Shown in pieces: positions 8,401 to 17,312 of a stretch of 64,000 bases of DNA. Numbering within the stretch: the stretch's first letter is position 1; each line of letters starts with the position of its first letter. This DNA comes from Eubacterium sp. MSJ-21 (lineage in GTDB: Bacteria > Bacillota > Clostridia > Lachnospirales > Lachnospiraceae): assembly GCF_018918185.1 (NCBI RefSeq), contig NZ_JAHLPZ010000011.1, positions 1-64,000 on the forward strand, in the 5' to 3' direction. The translations under genes were made by a program, and so were the position numbers. The notes below the pieces were generated by a model, which did no database searches, was not told the origin of the DNA, and saw nothing but the letters and a program-made list of their open reading frames with translations.

Positions 8401-9429
8401 ATGGGTTTACATATGGTAAAGGCGGTTCCAACGCCGGAAGAGATTCGCGCAGCGCATCCAATGGACAAAGAGTTACAGGAGATCAAGGCAAAAAGAGATG
8501 CTGAAATCAAGAAGATATTTACCGGAGAGTCTGATAAGTTTATCGCAATCATTGGTCCTTGTTCAGCAGATTATGAGAATTCGGTGCTCGATTATCTGTG
8601 CAGACTGGCAGCCGTAGCAGAGAAAATCAAAGATAAGGTTTTTGTAATTCCAAGAATCTATACAAATAAACCACGTACAAACGGTTCTGGATACAAGGGT
8701 ATGCTGCATCAGCCAAATCCGGAGGATAAACCGGATTTCATCGAGGGTGTGAAGGCAATCCGTAAGATGCACATCAAGGCAATCCGTGAGACAGGACTGA
8801 CTGCAGCAGACGAGATGTTATATACAGATAACTGGCCATATCTGGAGGATATCCTCTCCTATGTGGCAATTGGTGCGAGAAGTGTGGAGAATCAGGCACA
8901 TCGTCTGACATCCAGTGGTATTGATGTTCCGGTTGGAATGAAGAACCCGACAAGTGGTGATTTCTCCGTTATGCTCAATTCTTGTGTGGCTGCACAGGCA
9001 AAGCATACATTCCTGTTCTCAGGATACGAGGCAAAGACCGATGGAAACCCATTGGCACACTGTATTCTGCGTGGATCTTTGAGCAAGAGTGGACGTTCAA
9101 TTCCAAACTATCATTATGAGGATCTGAAGTACCTGGCAGAAGCTTATGGCAAGTACAAGCTTGTAAATCCTGCATGTATCGTAGATGCAAACCACAATAA
9201 TTCTGGTAAGAAGTGGGATGAGCAGCCTCGTATCGTAAATGAGATCCTGCACAGCAGAAGACACAGTGATGAGGTAAAGCATCTGGTCAAGGGTGTTATG
9301 GTAGAGAGCTACATCGAGGATGGAAATCAGCCAATCGGTGGAGGATGTTATGGCAAGTCAATCACAGATCCTTGCCTTGGATGGAAGAAGACAGAGAGAC
9401 TGCTTCTGGAGATGGCAGAGCAGCTGTAA
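8401..9429 (+). CDS. aroF: 3-deoxy-7-phosphoheptulonate synthase (DAHP synthase, AroFGH type I)
   Basis: 342 aa; condenses PEP with erythrose 4-phosphate, the first step of the shikimate pathway. Class I microbial-type motifs are seen: 'IIGPCSADYENSVLDYL', 'IPRIYTNKPRTNGSGYKG', 'GARSVENQAHRLTSSG', 'PVGMKNPTSGD' and 'CIVDANHNNSGKKWDEQ'. A C-terminal 'SYIEDGNQPIG.....GKSITDPCLGW' matches the E. coli AroF/G/H type. GGAGG (8388-8392) is 8 nt before ATG 8401; a TTG at 8386 would put the ribosome site inside the gene. Feedback specificity cannot be judged by eye. Confidence 0.93.
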   Translation: MGLHMVKAVPTPEEIRAAHPMDKELQEIKAKRDAEIKKIFTGESDKFIAIIGPCSADYENSVLDYLCRLAAVAEKIKDKVFVIPRIYTNKPRTNGSGYKGMLHQPNPEDKPDFIEGVKAIRKMHIKAIRETGLTAADEMLYTDNWPYLEDILSYVAIGARSVENQAHRLTSSGIDVPVGMKNPTSGDFSVMLNSCVAAQAKHTFLFSGYEAKTDGNPLAHCILRGSLSKSGRSIPNYHYEDLKYLAEAYGKYKLVNPACIVDANHNNSGKKWDEQPRIVNEILHSRRHSDEVKHLVKGVMVESYIEDGNQPIGGGCYGKSITDPCLGWKKTERLLLEMAEQL

Positions 9430-9447
9430 GTAAAATGAGACTTATGG

Positions 9448-9481
9448 ATAAGCTGCTGGTTCGAATCAATCAGCAGCTTAT
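9448..9481 (+). terminator. Hairpin after DAHP synthase (possible terminator)
   Basis: ATAAGCTGCTG (9448-9458) pairs fully with CAGCAGCTTAT (9471-9481) across a 12-nt loop. Only a short T run follows, so termination may be partial. Confidence 0.5.
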
Positions 9482-9501
9482 TTAGAGCCAGGAGGTTACA
9501 T

Positions 9502-9885
9502 ATGAATATTTTTAGTATTTTGATTCCGAAGCATACGTTGACATATTTGAATGCAAATGATCCGTTGGATCAGGCAGTTGCATTTTTGCTTGGAACGACT
9601 TATACGGCGATTCCAGTTGTAGATGATCAGGGACGGTATGTCGGGATTGCGAGCGAGGGCGATTTCCTGCGTGCAGTTATGAAGTATGGACGAGAGAACC
9701 TTGCGAAGTACAAGGTGGCAGATATCGTCAACAAGGACGAGGGTGCTAAAGTATTAAACACCGTGGAAAAAGATGAGATTATGGAAAGGATTCTGGATCG
9801 GAATTTCCTCTGCGTGGTAGATGACCGGGATTGCTTTATCGGCATTATCACACGAAAGAGTATCATTCTGTACCTGAAGAACTGA
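9502..9885 (+). CDS. Tandem CBS-domain protein
   Basis: 127 aa made almost entirely of two CBS domains (residues ~12-60 and ~70-125), seen from 'TAIPVVDDQGRYVGIASEGDFL' and 'NFLCVVDDRDCFIGIITRKSII'. Such pairs bind adenine nucleotides and act as energy or ligand sensors, cytosolic unless fused. AGGAGG is 6 nt before the ATG. One base separates it from the HAD phosphatase, so the two are co-transcribed. No effector domain is present, so its partner is unknown. Confidence 0.88.
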   Translation: MNIFSILIPKHTLTYLNANDPLDQAVAFLLGTTYTAIPVVDDQGRYVGIASEGDFLRAVMKYGRENLAKYKVADIVNKDEGAKVLNTVEKDEIMERILDRNFLCVVDDRDCFIGIITRKSIILYLKN

Positions 9886-9886
9886 T

Positions 9887-10546
9887 ATGTATAAGTATGT
9901 ATTTTTGGATCTTGATGGGACGATCACGGAACCGGAAGAGGGCATCATCAATGGTGTGTTGTATGCGCTTTCGAAGTTTGGAATTACAGTAGAAGATCGG
10001 ACGACGTTGTATCCTTACATTGGGCCCCCACTTCGGGATTCGTTCCGGGAATTTCATGGGCTCTCGGAGGAAGAAGCAGAACAGGCGGTGTTGTATTACC
10101 GGGAATATTACAGCACGAAGGGCATTTATCAAAATGGTATCATGCCGGGGATGGAAGCTGCATTTCAGACACTTCGGGAACATGGCTGTCATCTGTATGT
10201 GGCGACATCCAAGCCGGAGCTTTATGCAAAACAGATTCTGGAATATCTGAGGTTAGATGGATATTTTGATATCATTGCCGGCAGTACCTTTGATAAATCG
10301 AGGGATACGAAAGCCGCGGTAATCGAGTATCTGCTTACAGGGATTGCGCCGGATCAGACAAAACCATCGGTGAGCGATATTATCATGGTAGGAGACCGGA
10401 AATTTGATGTGCTTGGTGCCAGGGTGTTTGGAATTGAGACAATCGGAGTCCTGTTTGGATATGGAAGTAAAGAAGAGTTTGAAGCCTGTGACTGCAGATA
10501 TCTTGCAGAAAATGCGGAGGAAATGGTACAGATCATCCTGCGATAA
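9887..10546 (+). CDS. HAD-family hydrolase, phosphoglycolate-phosphatase-like
   Basis: 219 aa. HAD motif I 'FLDLDGTITEPEEG' (nucleophile D near residue 7), motif II 'VATSKP', Lys of motif III near 'DKSRDTKAAVI' and motif IV 'MVGDRKFDVLGA' are intact, with a helical C1 cap between motifs I and II. It belongs to the Gph/PpaX-like subgroup that dephosphorylates small phosphate esters or pyrophosphate. Substrate is not determined. Directly follows the CBS gene. Confidence 0.88.
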   Translation: MYKYVFLDLDGTITEPEEGIINGVLYALSKFGITVEDRTTLYPYIGPPLRDSFREFHGLSEEEAEQAVLYYREYYSTKGIYQNGIMPGMEAAFQTLREHGCHLYVATSKPELYAKQILEYLRLDGYFDIIAGSTFDKSRDTKAAVIEYLLTGIAPDQTKPSVSDIIMVGDRKFDVLGARVFGIETIGVLFGYGSKEEFEACDCRYLAENAEEMVQIILR

Positions 10547-10631
10547 TGCACGGGAACATAGGCAATTATGATTGCATATGGAGTGTGTCAGTGTGGATGA
10601 CTGCTGTAACATAGGAAAGGGGTTATGGCAA

Positions 10632-10811
10632 ATGGATTTTCAGATTGGACAGATCATTCGGATGAAGAAGCCACATCCATGTGGTGGAAACACATGGGAG
10701 ATTCAGCGTGTCGGCATGGATTTCCGGTTGAAATGCCAGACTTGCGGGCATATGGTTATGATTCCAAGACGCGTGGTAGAAAAAGGCTTTCGCGGATTTG
10801 TAGAAGAATAA
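10632..10811 (+). CDS. DUF951 family small zinc-ribbon-like protein
   Basis: 59 aa. The conserved pattern 'DFQIGQIIRMKKPHPCGGN.WEI' followed by 'LKCQTCGHMVMIPR' is that of DUF951, found across Firmicutes and of unknown function. Three Cys and a His could bind zinc. The ATG at 10632 is preceded by GGAAAGGGG; upstream in-frame ATGs only add non-family sequence. A bidirectional-looking terminator follows. Confidence 0.85.
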   Translation: MDFQIGQIIRMKKPHPCGGNTWEIQRVGMDFRLKCQTCGHMVMIPRRVVEKGFRGFVEE

Positions 10812-10820
10812 AAAGAAAAA

Positions 10821-10848
10821 GTAGAGCGGTTTTGCTCTACTTTTTTTG
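10821..10848. terminator. Shared convergent terminator
   Basis: GTAGAGC (10821-10827) pairs with GCTCTAC (10834-10840), with A-rich sequence on the left and eight T on the right. It can end both the DUF951 unit (+) and the GGDEF gene (-). The stop codon of the GGDEF gene (10837-10839) lies inside the stem. Confidence 0.85.
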
Positions 10849-13143
10849 TTTTTCTTTCTTTGCTTTTTTTTCGATATACAGTTTTTTATCTGCCTGTTCT
10901 AACACCTTTTCAATATCCAGATCTTTTGAGCAGGCAACCTCGCAGATACCGATACTCATTTCAATCCGGTATGGTTTTTGTGCCATCTGGTTATGCCGTT
11001 CTGTGATTTCTTCAATACGGTGTTTCATAATCTTTTCATAATTTGGAATACCTAGTAGTGCGAAAGCTACAAACTCGTCTCCGCCAAAACGGGAGATGAC
11101 ATCTGTATTTCGGAAGGCTTCCTTTAAGATCATACCGATTTCCCGTAGAGCAAAATCGCCTTCGTCATGTCCAAATTTATCGTTGATTATTTTCAGATTA
11201 TCCATATCCGCATAGAGGACGAGAACCTCGCGGTTCTGGTTCATTGGATTCTCAATGATTGTTTTGACATAATCTAAGAATCCCCAACGGTTGTATAAGC
11301 CGGTCAGCTGATCGGTCTTGGAGATTTCTTTTAAAATCAGGTTATGCTTGGACATCTGTTCCAAGTTTTGCTGCAGATGTTCGCTGATTCCTTTCTGCTG
11401 TTCTAACAAAAGCATCGTCTTTAATGCAGCGGAAATATGGATGCCAAGTGATGGAATCATATTGAAATAATCAATCTCCGTATCACAGATAATCAGGCCA
11501 AGTAACTGTTCCTGTGAAAACAACGGAGCGAGAATATAGGTTCTTCGTTTATCCTGCTGCATCTTCGTGTTGTTGAAGATACTGTTAACCGTTACAAGCT
11601 GTTCATTTTTGGGAACACCGAAGGAATGATTTTCAATTGTGTAGGCACGTAACAGCAAGGAATCCGGTTTGCGAAATACCGTATCGTGTGGATGATTGAT
11701 CGGCTGCTTGAACGTATATAAGAACGAAGAGTGGATGCCGATTGCACTCATATTTTTCAGGATGGATTCAAATGGAAGCTCCATCAATCTGGATTGTGAC
11801 AGGTTTGCACTGATTTCATCAACAAGATGTGTAATCTGCGCCATACTGCTGTACTGCTTCTGGTAGGTACGGAAATTGGAGATGGAAAGCTGCTGATACA
11901 TCGATGAAAAGACATCGACGAAAGCTATCCGGTTCTCAGGATCTTTAATCTGTCGTTCTAATACAAACTGTAAGGAGAACAGCAGATTTACAAAAAGCTC
12001 TACCGAAGTATAAGAAAAAATCGGTTGTTCAATAATTTGAGTGAAAATTGTTTTGACATCCATCCGATCAGATGCAATATCGTCTGATATGGTAAGGTCA
12101 CAGATCAGACGGAGAAAAACGGACAAATCATCCTTTAACTGAAGGATAATATTTGTATCCGCATAAGTACTGAACAGATAGTTCATAATATGTTTCAAAA
12201 TCTCCGGGCGTTTTTTCTCGTCGAGAAGCCCAGCCAATTGAAGCTTGGCTGCCAGAGAATCATAATCATAGTTTGCACAGCCGCAGGAACAGCGGTGAAT
12301 ATAATGGGTTGCAACACGCTGTGCGACAGGTGCTGCATTTTCGTCTAAGAAATCCGCTGTATGGATGATAGCCTTGTATGCAAGCTCGGCTGCATTTGCT
12401 TCTACCGTTGTGAGTGGAGGGTTCAATGTGGATGCGAAAGGCGCATTATCGAAGCCGATTGCCAAGATATCTTTGCCGGCCTTCAAACCAAGCTTGGCGA
12501 ATACACGATATCCGCCCTTTGCCATCTCATCATTTGCAAATACGATGGCATCTAATTCCGGATGAGTAGAGACGAAAGCTCCAATCAGCTTTTCACTGCT
12601 ATCCTCAAAATTGCCGTAAACAACGTAGTTTTTGTTATACGGAATATTCTGTTCTTCCAGAACCTTTTTGTAGGCATTCAGACGTTCCATCGCATCAATA
12701 TTGGTTTTGGGCCCGCTGACATAGCCAATGTTCTTTGCACCGTGATCGATGATCAGATGCCGGATGCCCTGCATGAATGCTCCCTGATTATCAAAAATCA
12801 TAGAAGGATATCCAGGCATATCGGTGTAGAGGATGACAATCGGAATTCCAAGAAACTGTGCAAGGAATCTGCGACGTGCATCGAGGTCGACACGACAACC
12901 AATCAATCCCATCATAATATATAGGATATCCAGGTGATTATCATTTGCAAACTGGAACAGGGTATTATACTGATATTCGTATTGTAAATGGTCATCAGAA
13001 ATAAGGGTATTATCAAGATACATACCCGGGAAAATATACATATTTGCATCGATCGCACGTGCGCCAAGTTCAGCACCTTTGACTGCCTCTGATGTAAAAG
13101 GAGTATTCAAATCATTGATTAACAATCCTATATTTTTTCTCAA
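10837..13143 (-). CDS. Diguanylate cyclase with LacI-type ligand-binding sensor domain
   Basis: 768 aa. Residues ~1-285 form a periplasmic-binding-protein-like (LacI C-terminal) domain beginning 'KNIGLLINDLNTPFTSEAVKG', but with no signal peptide and no HTH, so it is a cytosolic ligand sensor. A Cys-rich link 'HRCSCGC' sits near 295-302. The middle (~320-590) is helical and GAF-like. The GGDEF domain spans ~605-765: 'DQLTGLYNRWGF', then RNTD, five residues, and GGDEF at ~683-687. RNTD is the RxxD I-site expected to give product inhibition. The start is TTG at 13143, with AAGGGGTGAG upstream. It makes c-di-GMP in response to an unknown, perhaps sugar-like, ligand. Confidence 0.87.
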   Translation of the reverse strand: MRKNIGLLINDLNTPFTSEAVKGAELGARAIDANMYIFPGMYLDNTLISDDHLQYEYQYNTLFQFANDNHLDILYIMMGLIGCRVDLDARRRFLAQFLGIPIVILYTDMPGYPSMIFDNQGAFMQGIRHLIIDHGAKNIGYVSGPKTNIDAMERLNAYKKVLEEQNIPYNKNYVVYGNFEDSSEKLIGAFVSTHPELDAIVFANDEMAKGGYRVFAKLGLKAGKDILAIGFDNAPFASTLNPPLTTVEANAAELAYKAIIHTADFLDENAAPVAQRVATHYIHRCSCGCANYDYDSLAAKLQLAGLLDEKKRPEILKHIMNYLFSTYADTNIILQLKDDLSVFLRLICDLTISDDIASDRMDVKTIFTQIIEQPIFSYTSVELFVNLLFSLQFVLERQIKDPENRIAFVDVFSSMYQQLSISNFRTYQKQYSSMAQITHLVDEISANLSQSRLMELPFESILKNMSAIGIHSSFLYTFKQPINHPHDTVFRKPDSLLLRAYTIENHSFGVPKNEQLVTVNSIFNNTKMQQDKRRTYILAPLFSQEQLLGLIICDTEIDYFNMIPSLGIHISAALKTMLLLEQQKGISEHLQQNLEQMSKHNLILKEISKTDQLTGLYNRWGFLDYVKTIIENPMNQNREVLVLYADMDNLKIINDKFGHDEGDFALREIGMILKEAFRNTDVISRFGGDEFVAFALLGIPNYEKIMKHRIEEITERHNQMAQKPYRIEMSIGICEVACSKDLDIEKVLEQADKKLYIEKKAKKEKQKK

Positions 13144-13330
13144 AGAAAACTCACCCCTTGTTCCATAAAAAACGTAAACCTTATAACTTTATTATCGACA
13201 TTTTACACGAAAATTCAACTTTATTTTCTTAAAATGTAAAAATTGTAACATGTTATTGTGAAAAAACACAAAAAAGCAGCAAACCATCTTTGCAAAAGTG
13301 CTGAAAATAATGAGATTCAGAAAAACCGAC

Positions 13331-13359
13331 TTACGAATTGGTGGCAAAAGTGATATCAT
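13331..13359 (+). promoter_or_regulatory. Candidate promoter of the CarD-like gene
   Basis: TTACGA (13331-13336), 17-nt spacer, TATCAT (13354-13359), about 50 bp upstream of the chosen GTG start. It lies in the 265-bp space between two divergent genes; the - strand promoter of the GGDEF gene was not resolved. Confidence 0.4.
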
Positions 13360-13408
13360 AAATAGGAAAGATATCGGAGGGGTTGAACAGAAAGATGGAG
13401 GCGAGAGA

Positions 13409-13909
13409 GTGTTTCATGTAGGAGATTATATCGTATATGGAAGCAATGGCATATGCCGTGTGGAAGAGATTACACACCCGGATATAGCGGGAATTGATGA
13501 GGACAAATTGTATTATGTGCTGGTGCCGGAAAAGACAAGAGACAGCCGGTTGTTCTGCCCAACGGACAATAACCGGGTGGTGCTTCGTAGTGTGATTACA
13601 GCGGAGGAGGCATCTGCATTAATGGATGAGGTCAAAGAGATTGAACCGTTGCAGGTCGAAAGTGAGCGTATGCGGGATGACAGCTACAAAAAGGCGATGA
13701 AGAGCTGTGATCTTCGTCAGTGTGTAAAGGTCATTAAGGCGCTGTTGATCCGAAAGGAAGAGCGCGCGGCAATTGGGAAAAAGGTAACCGTGACGGATGA
13801 GCGGTATATGAAGCTTGCAGAAGATGGATTGTATAGTGAACTGGCGTTGGTCATGGGAAAAGACAGGGAAGAGATCAAAGAGAAATTTTTAGATTATTGT
13901 AAGCAATAG
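13409..13909 (+). CDS. CarD/CdnL-family transcription regulator
   Basis: 166 aa. The N-terminal ~60 residues ('FHVGDYIVYGSNGICRVEEI') are a CarD/TRCF RNA-polymerase-interaction Tudor-like domain; the rest is helical with a basic C-terminal part, as in CdnL. These proteins bind the RNA polymerase beta subunit and stabilise open complexes. GTG 13409 is chosen because GGAGG (about 13397-13401) is well placed and the family begins at this residue; a longer frame from 13298 would add ~37 unrelated residues. Followed by the aldolase gene. Confidence 0.82.
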   Translation: MFHVGDYIVYGSNGICRVEEITHPDIAGIDEDKLYYVLVPEKTRDSRLFCPTDNNRVVLRSVITAEEASALMDEVKEIEPLQVESERMRDDSYKKAMKSCDLRQCVKVIKALLIRKEERAAIGKKVTVTDERYMKLAEDGLYSELALVMGKDREEIKEKFLDYCKQ

Positions 13910-13911
13910 TC

Positions 13912-13940
13912 TTTTATTTTTTCGGATAGTATAGTATAAT
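13912..13940 (+). promoter_or_regulatory. Candidate aldolase promoter
   Basis: A good TATAAT (13935-13940) precedes the aldolase gene by ~44 bp. The -35 (TTTTAT near 13912) is poor, so only the -10 is convincing. Confidence 0.4.
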
Positions 13941-13983
13941 ATACCTATCTAGGATAAAATTAAAGAAAATGGAGGAATTACAA

Positions 13984-14847
13984 ATGTTAGTTTCAGCTAC
14001 AGAAATGTTGAAAAAGGCTAAAGCTGGTCATTACGCAGTTGGTCAGTTCAACATCAATAACCTTGAGTGGACAAAGTCAATTCTTTTAACAGCACAGGAA
14101 TTAAACTCCCCAGTTATCCTTGGTGTATCTGAGGGTGCCGGAAAGTATATGACAGGATTCAAGACAGTTGCAGCTATGGTTAAGGCTATGGACGAGGAAC
14201 TCGGAATCACAGTTCCGGTAGCACTTCATTTGGATCATGGAACATACGAAGGATGTTATAAGTGTATCAAGGCTGGCTTCACATCTATCATGTTTGATGG
14301 TTCTCACTATCCATTCGAAGAGAACCTTGCAAAGTCTACAGAGCTCGTAAACGTAGCTCATCAGCTTGGTCTTTCTATCGAGTGTGAAGTTGGTTCCATC
14401 GGTGGAGAAGAAGATGGCGTTGTAGGTATGGGTGAGTGTGCAGATCCTGAAGAATGTAAGACAATCGCTGATCTTGGCGTAGACATGCTTGCTGCAGGTA
14501 TCGGTAATATCCATGGTAAGTATCCAGCAAACTGGAAGGGACTTTCTTTCGAGACATTGGATGCTATCCAGCAGAAGACAGGTGTTATGCCTCTCGTACT
14601 TCACGGTGGTACAGGTATTCCTGCTGATATGATCAAGAAGGCAATTACACTTGGTGTATCTAAGATCAACGTAAATACAGAGTGTCAGCTTTCATTCCAG
14701 GAAGCTACAAGAAAGTACATTGAAGCTGGAAAGGACCTCGAAGGTAAGGGATTTGATCCACGTAAGCTCCTTGCACCTGGTGCAGAGGCTATCAAGGCAA
14801 CAGTAAAAGAGAAGATGGAACTTTTCGGATCTGTTGGTAAGGCTTAA
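13984..14847 (+). CDS. fba: Class II fructose-1,6-bisphosphate aldolase
   Basis: 287 aa; cleaves fructose 1,6-bisphosphate into DHAP and glyceraldehyde 3-phosphate, Zn-dependent, cytosolic. Catalytic and metal motifs: 'VALHLDHGTYEGC' (catalytic Asp and zinc His), 'CEVGSIGGEEDGV', 'GNIHGKYP' (zinc His), 'LVLHGGTGIP' (zinc His) and 'SKINVNTECQ' (phosphate and substrate). The ATG at 13984 follows GGAGGAATTACAA; an upstream in-frame ATG at 13969 would overlap that site. Codon choice is noticeably more biased than in its neighbours, as expected for a highly expressed glycolytic gene. Confidence 0.96.
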   Translation: MLVSATEMLKKAKAGHYAVGQFNINNLEWTKSILLTAQELNSPVILGVSEGAGKYMTGFKTVAAMVKAMDEELGITVPVALHLDHGTYEGCYKCIKAGFTSIMFDGSHYPFEENLAKSTELVNVAHQLGLSIECEVGSIGGEEDGVVGMGECADPEECKTIADLGVDMLAAGIGNIHGKYPANWKGLSFETLDAIQQKTGVMPLVLHGGTGIPADMIKKAITLGVSKINVNTECQLSFQEATRKYIEAGKDLEGKGFDPRKLLAPGAEAIKATVKEKMELFGSVGKA

Positions 14848-14878
14848 TCAGTAACTTCTTTAAAAAGACTAGATACGA

Positions 14879-14910
14879 GTCGCTCTACATCATGTAGGGC
14901 GACTTTTTTC
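14879..14910 (+). terminator. Rho-independent terminator of the aldolase gene
   Basis: GTCGCTCTACAT (14879-14890) pairs with ATGTAGGGCGAC (14892-14903) with one T-G pair, followed by six T (14904-14909). Confidence 0.9.
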
Positions 14911-14933
14911 GATGTTTTTCTTCTGTATTTCTC

Positions 14934-14962
14934 TTGTTTCCTGTGCCTGCATGTATTATAAT
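14934..14962 (+). promoter_or_regulatory. Promoter of the JetABC-like operon
   Basis: TTGTTT (14934-14939), 17-nt spacer, TATAAT (14957-14962), with a second TATAAT-like element 9 bp on. About 60 bp upstream of the first SMC-operon gene and just after the aldolase terminator, so the operon has its own start. Confidence 0.6.
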
Positions 14963-15024
14963 TATTATAATTATGCGGCAGTATACCCTTTTATGTAAAC
15001 TACTGTCGAAGCAGGAGAAAACGC

Positions 15025-16599
15025 ATGGCTTTAAAACACGTGATGATCAACGATATAATTGCAGAACACAGTGCGCGGATGCAGAATCTGAAAAAGTACT
15101 ATCCGTTTTTTGTGTTGAATGAAACGACCTTTGCACAGTACAAGGAAGGCAGGTATGCGTTTTTAGATATGGGATATATCACGATGGCGTCTCTGCGTTT
15201 TTTTATCAATGAAAACAATTTCCATGAGAAAGACGTCACGTATGAAGAATATGAGGATTTCCTGCGGGAGCTTCTGGTGCGGGATTTTAAGCTGGAAGAG
15301 GAACCGTCAGAACTGCGGGAACTGATCTCCTATATTTTTGACAAGATTAAAAATGACGGACGCGCATTTGAGTTTCATTTCTATGATCCGGAGGTGCGGG
15401 AAAATAAGGTTGCTCGTGTGAAGCTGATCGACAGCCATATCACACAGGGGACGGTTTATTATACGATTACGCCGGAGGGCATTGAATTCTATCTGGATAC
15501 TAAGGAGATTAAGGACGAGAGCAAGATCAATGTGTCCCAGCTGCTGCTCGAAAAGATGATCAATGCAAATAATTTCAAGGGTGGTATTGATGTCGTGCGC
15601 CGGATTAACAGCCAGGTAATATCCCTGCTCGAGCAGAAGGAACAGGTCGTGAAGCTGCTTGGCGTCGATGTGTTTGAGGGCGCTAAAGCATATGAGCATT
15701 TTATGGATACGACGGCAAAGTGGTTTACCGAAGAACAGAAATTATTTGTGAAGAACAAGGCACTGGTCGATAAGGCGATTGAAAAGGCAGAGTTTGAACG
15801 CGATACCGATGGCAGTTCGCCGACCCTGCATTCGAAGGCACTCGCAGAGATTAGTCAGTTGGAGACAGAGTTAAAGAAAACGATTTATAATCATAGCCGC
15901 CTGATCGGAGAGACAACCGAGCTGTCACAGTTATCCGATCAGATCATCAACCGGGCAAAATTACGAAAATTAAGACCGGTCTTTGATTTCAAGCAGGCAT
16001 TAAATACGATCATGAAGCAGGATCAGCCGGATCTGCTGGCACATGTGCTGGAACCGTTGTTTGCACCGCGGGTGGAGAAGTATTTCACGATGCGGAACAT
16101 CGACAATATCCTGACACTACGAAGTGATGAGAAGCAGGAGACAGAGAAGATTGAGAAGCGCGAACTGACACCGGATTTCAAGTATGAGGATGAGATTCTG
16201 GAGGAAAAGATCGGACGAAACTTCGCCCATCTGTTCTATGAGCTTTGCGATCAGCTGAAGAAATGGAACCATGTTACATTGAAGGAATACAATGGAATCC
16301 TTGAGATTAAATTTGGTGAGGAAATCTATGCGAACCGCGATTATTATGCGTTTTTAGTACATTTATCCGGGAAGCGGATGTATCAGGTAGACAGGATGCT
16401 GGAAAAGCAGGAGACAATGTTGGAAGAGATGGTGGTTGAACATCTGACGGAAGAGGAGAAGGAGCGCATCCGGGATATTCGATTCACAATCACATTTGGA
16501 ACGGATGAAGTAGAGATCAAACCACAGATGCGGGATGCAGAAGATGTCGTGCCGTTTGTGGTAACGGATATGAATTTTGAAAGGGAGGCAGCCGAGTAA
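15025..16599 (+). CDS. JetA-like (MukF-type kleisin) subunit of an SMC complex
   Basis: 524 aa. Mostly helical, with a winged-helix-like N-terminal part (~1-115), a coiled-coil middle (~225-330) and a C-terminal winged-helix-like region (~395-515). It resembles the 'Wadjet protein JetA' family found in Clostridia and is followed by small and large partners in MukF-MukE-MukB order, which is the main evidence for kleisin function. It would bridge the JetC heads. AGGAGAA is ~7 nt before the ATG. The stop overlaps the next start as TAATG, suggesting coupled translation. Confidence 0.75.
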   Translation: MALKHVMINDIIAEHSARMQNLKKYYPFFVLNETTFAQYKEGRYAFLDMGYITMASLRFFINENNFHEKDVTYEEYEDFLRELLVRDFKLEEEPSELRELISYIFDKIKNDGRAFEFHFYDPEVRENKVARVKLIDSHITQGTVYYTITPEGIEFYLDTKEIKDESKINVSQLLLEKMINANNFKGGIDVVRRINSQVISLLEQKEQVVKLLGVDVFEGAKAYEHFMDTTAKWFTEEQKLFVKNKALVDKAIEKAEFERDTDGSSPTLHSKALAEISQLETELKKTIYNHSRLIGETTELSQLSDQIINRAKLRKLRPVFDFKQALNTIMKQDQPDLLAHVLEPLFAPRVEKYFTMRNIDNILTLRSDEKQETEKIEKRELTPDFKYEDEILEEKIGRNFAHLFYELCDQLKKWNHVTLKEYNGILEIKFGEEIYANRDYYAFLVHLSGKRMYQVDRMLEKQETMLEEMVVEHLTEEEKERIRDIRFTITFGTDEVEIKPQMRDAEDVVPFVVTDMNFEREAAE

Positions 16600-17312
16600 T
16601 GGAACAGCGAAATCTGGAAAAAGCATTGGATGTATATGCCGCGTTGATTACCGGACAGGAAATCTCCAGAAGCAATCCGGACACACGGGATCTGTATGAA
16701 GAGTTTTATGCAAATGCTGTTGTGTATGACATTGTAACCAAGATGATGAAAAAACTGAATCTGAATTTATATGAATATCAGGATGCGGTTTATCTGACTG
16801 CCGGAGAGGGCAACCGCGTGTTTGGATATACAAACGATGATATGAAGCGGTTGCTTGGTTTGCGGTTAAACCGGGAGCTGTATATGGTGTATTTTATCAT
16901 GTATAATTTCCTGTTATTGTTCTATCAGGATTCTGCATCGTATCAGGTGAAGGAATATGTGCGACTTGAAGATATTTTAGAGCAGGTAACGGCATATCTC
17001 GCGTCAATCACGAAGAACCTGTCGGTGTATTCGATGAGTGATGTGGAGGCGGACAGCTTCAAGTCGCTGGCGCTTTTGTGGGATGAGCTTCCACTTGTGA
17101 CTTCGGATGAGAAGGACAAGAACCGTGCCAGCCGTGCGTCGCGGACCGGATATGTGAAGCTGACATTTAACTTCCTGCAGGAACAGAAATTATTTATTGC
17201 GGTGGAGGACCGCTATTATCCGACCAATCGTTTCCATGCAATTGTGGAGAACTATTTCGAGGAATACAAGGGAAAAATCTACAAAGTACTGGGAGGAGAG
17301 ACAAATGCCTAG
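16599..17312 (+). CDS. JetB-like (MukE-type) subunit of an SMC complex
   Basis: 237 aa, predicted all-helical with a winged-helix-like C-terminal half ('TGYVKLTFNFLQEQKLFIAVEDRYYPTNRF' is split here as a strand-rich wing region). I recognise it by position and size: MukE/JetB proteins are ~200-240 aa and lie between kleisin and SMC genes. It would bind the kleisin as a dimer (KITE-type). Starts 1 nt inside the JetA stop and overlaps the JetC start by 8 nt, so all three are translationally coupled. Confidence 0.68.
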   Translation: MEQRNLEKALDVYAALITGQEISRSNPDTRDLYEEFYANAVVYDIVTKMMKKLNLNLYEYQDAVYLTAGEGNRVFGYTNDDMKRLLGLRLNRELYMVYFIMYNFLLLFYQDSASYQVKEYVRLEDILEQVTAYLASITKNLSVYSMSDVEADSFKSLALLWDELPLVTSDEKDKNRASRASRTGYVKLTFNFLQEQKLFIAVEDRYYPTNRFHAIVENYFEEYKGKIYKVLGGETNA

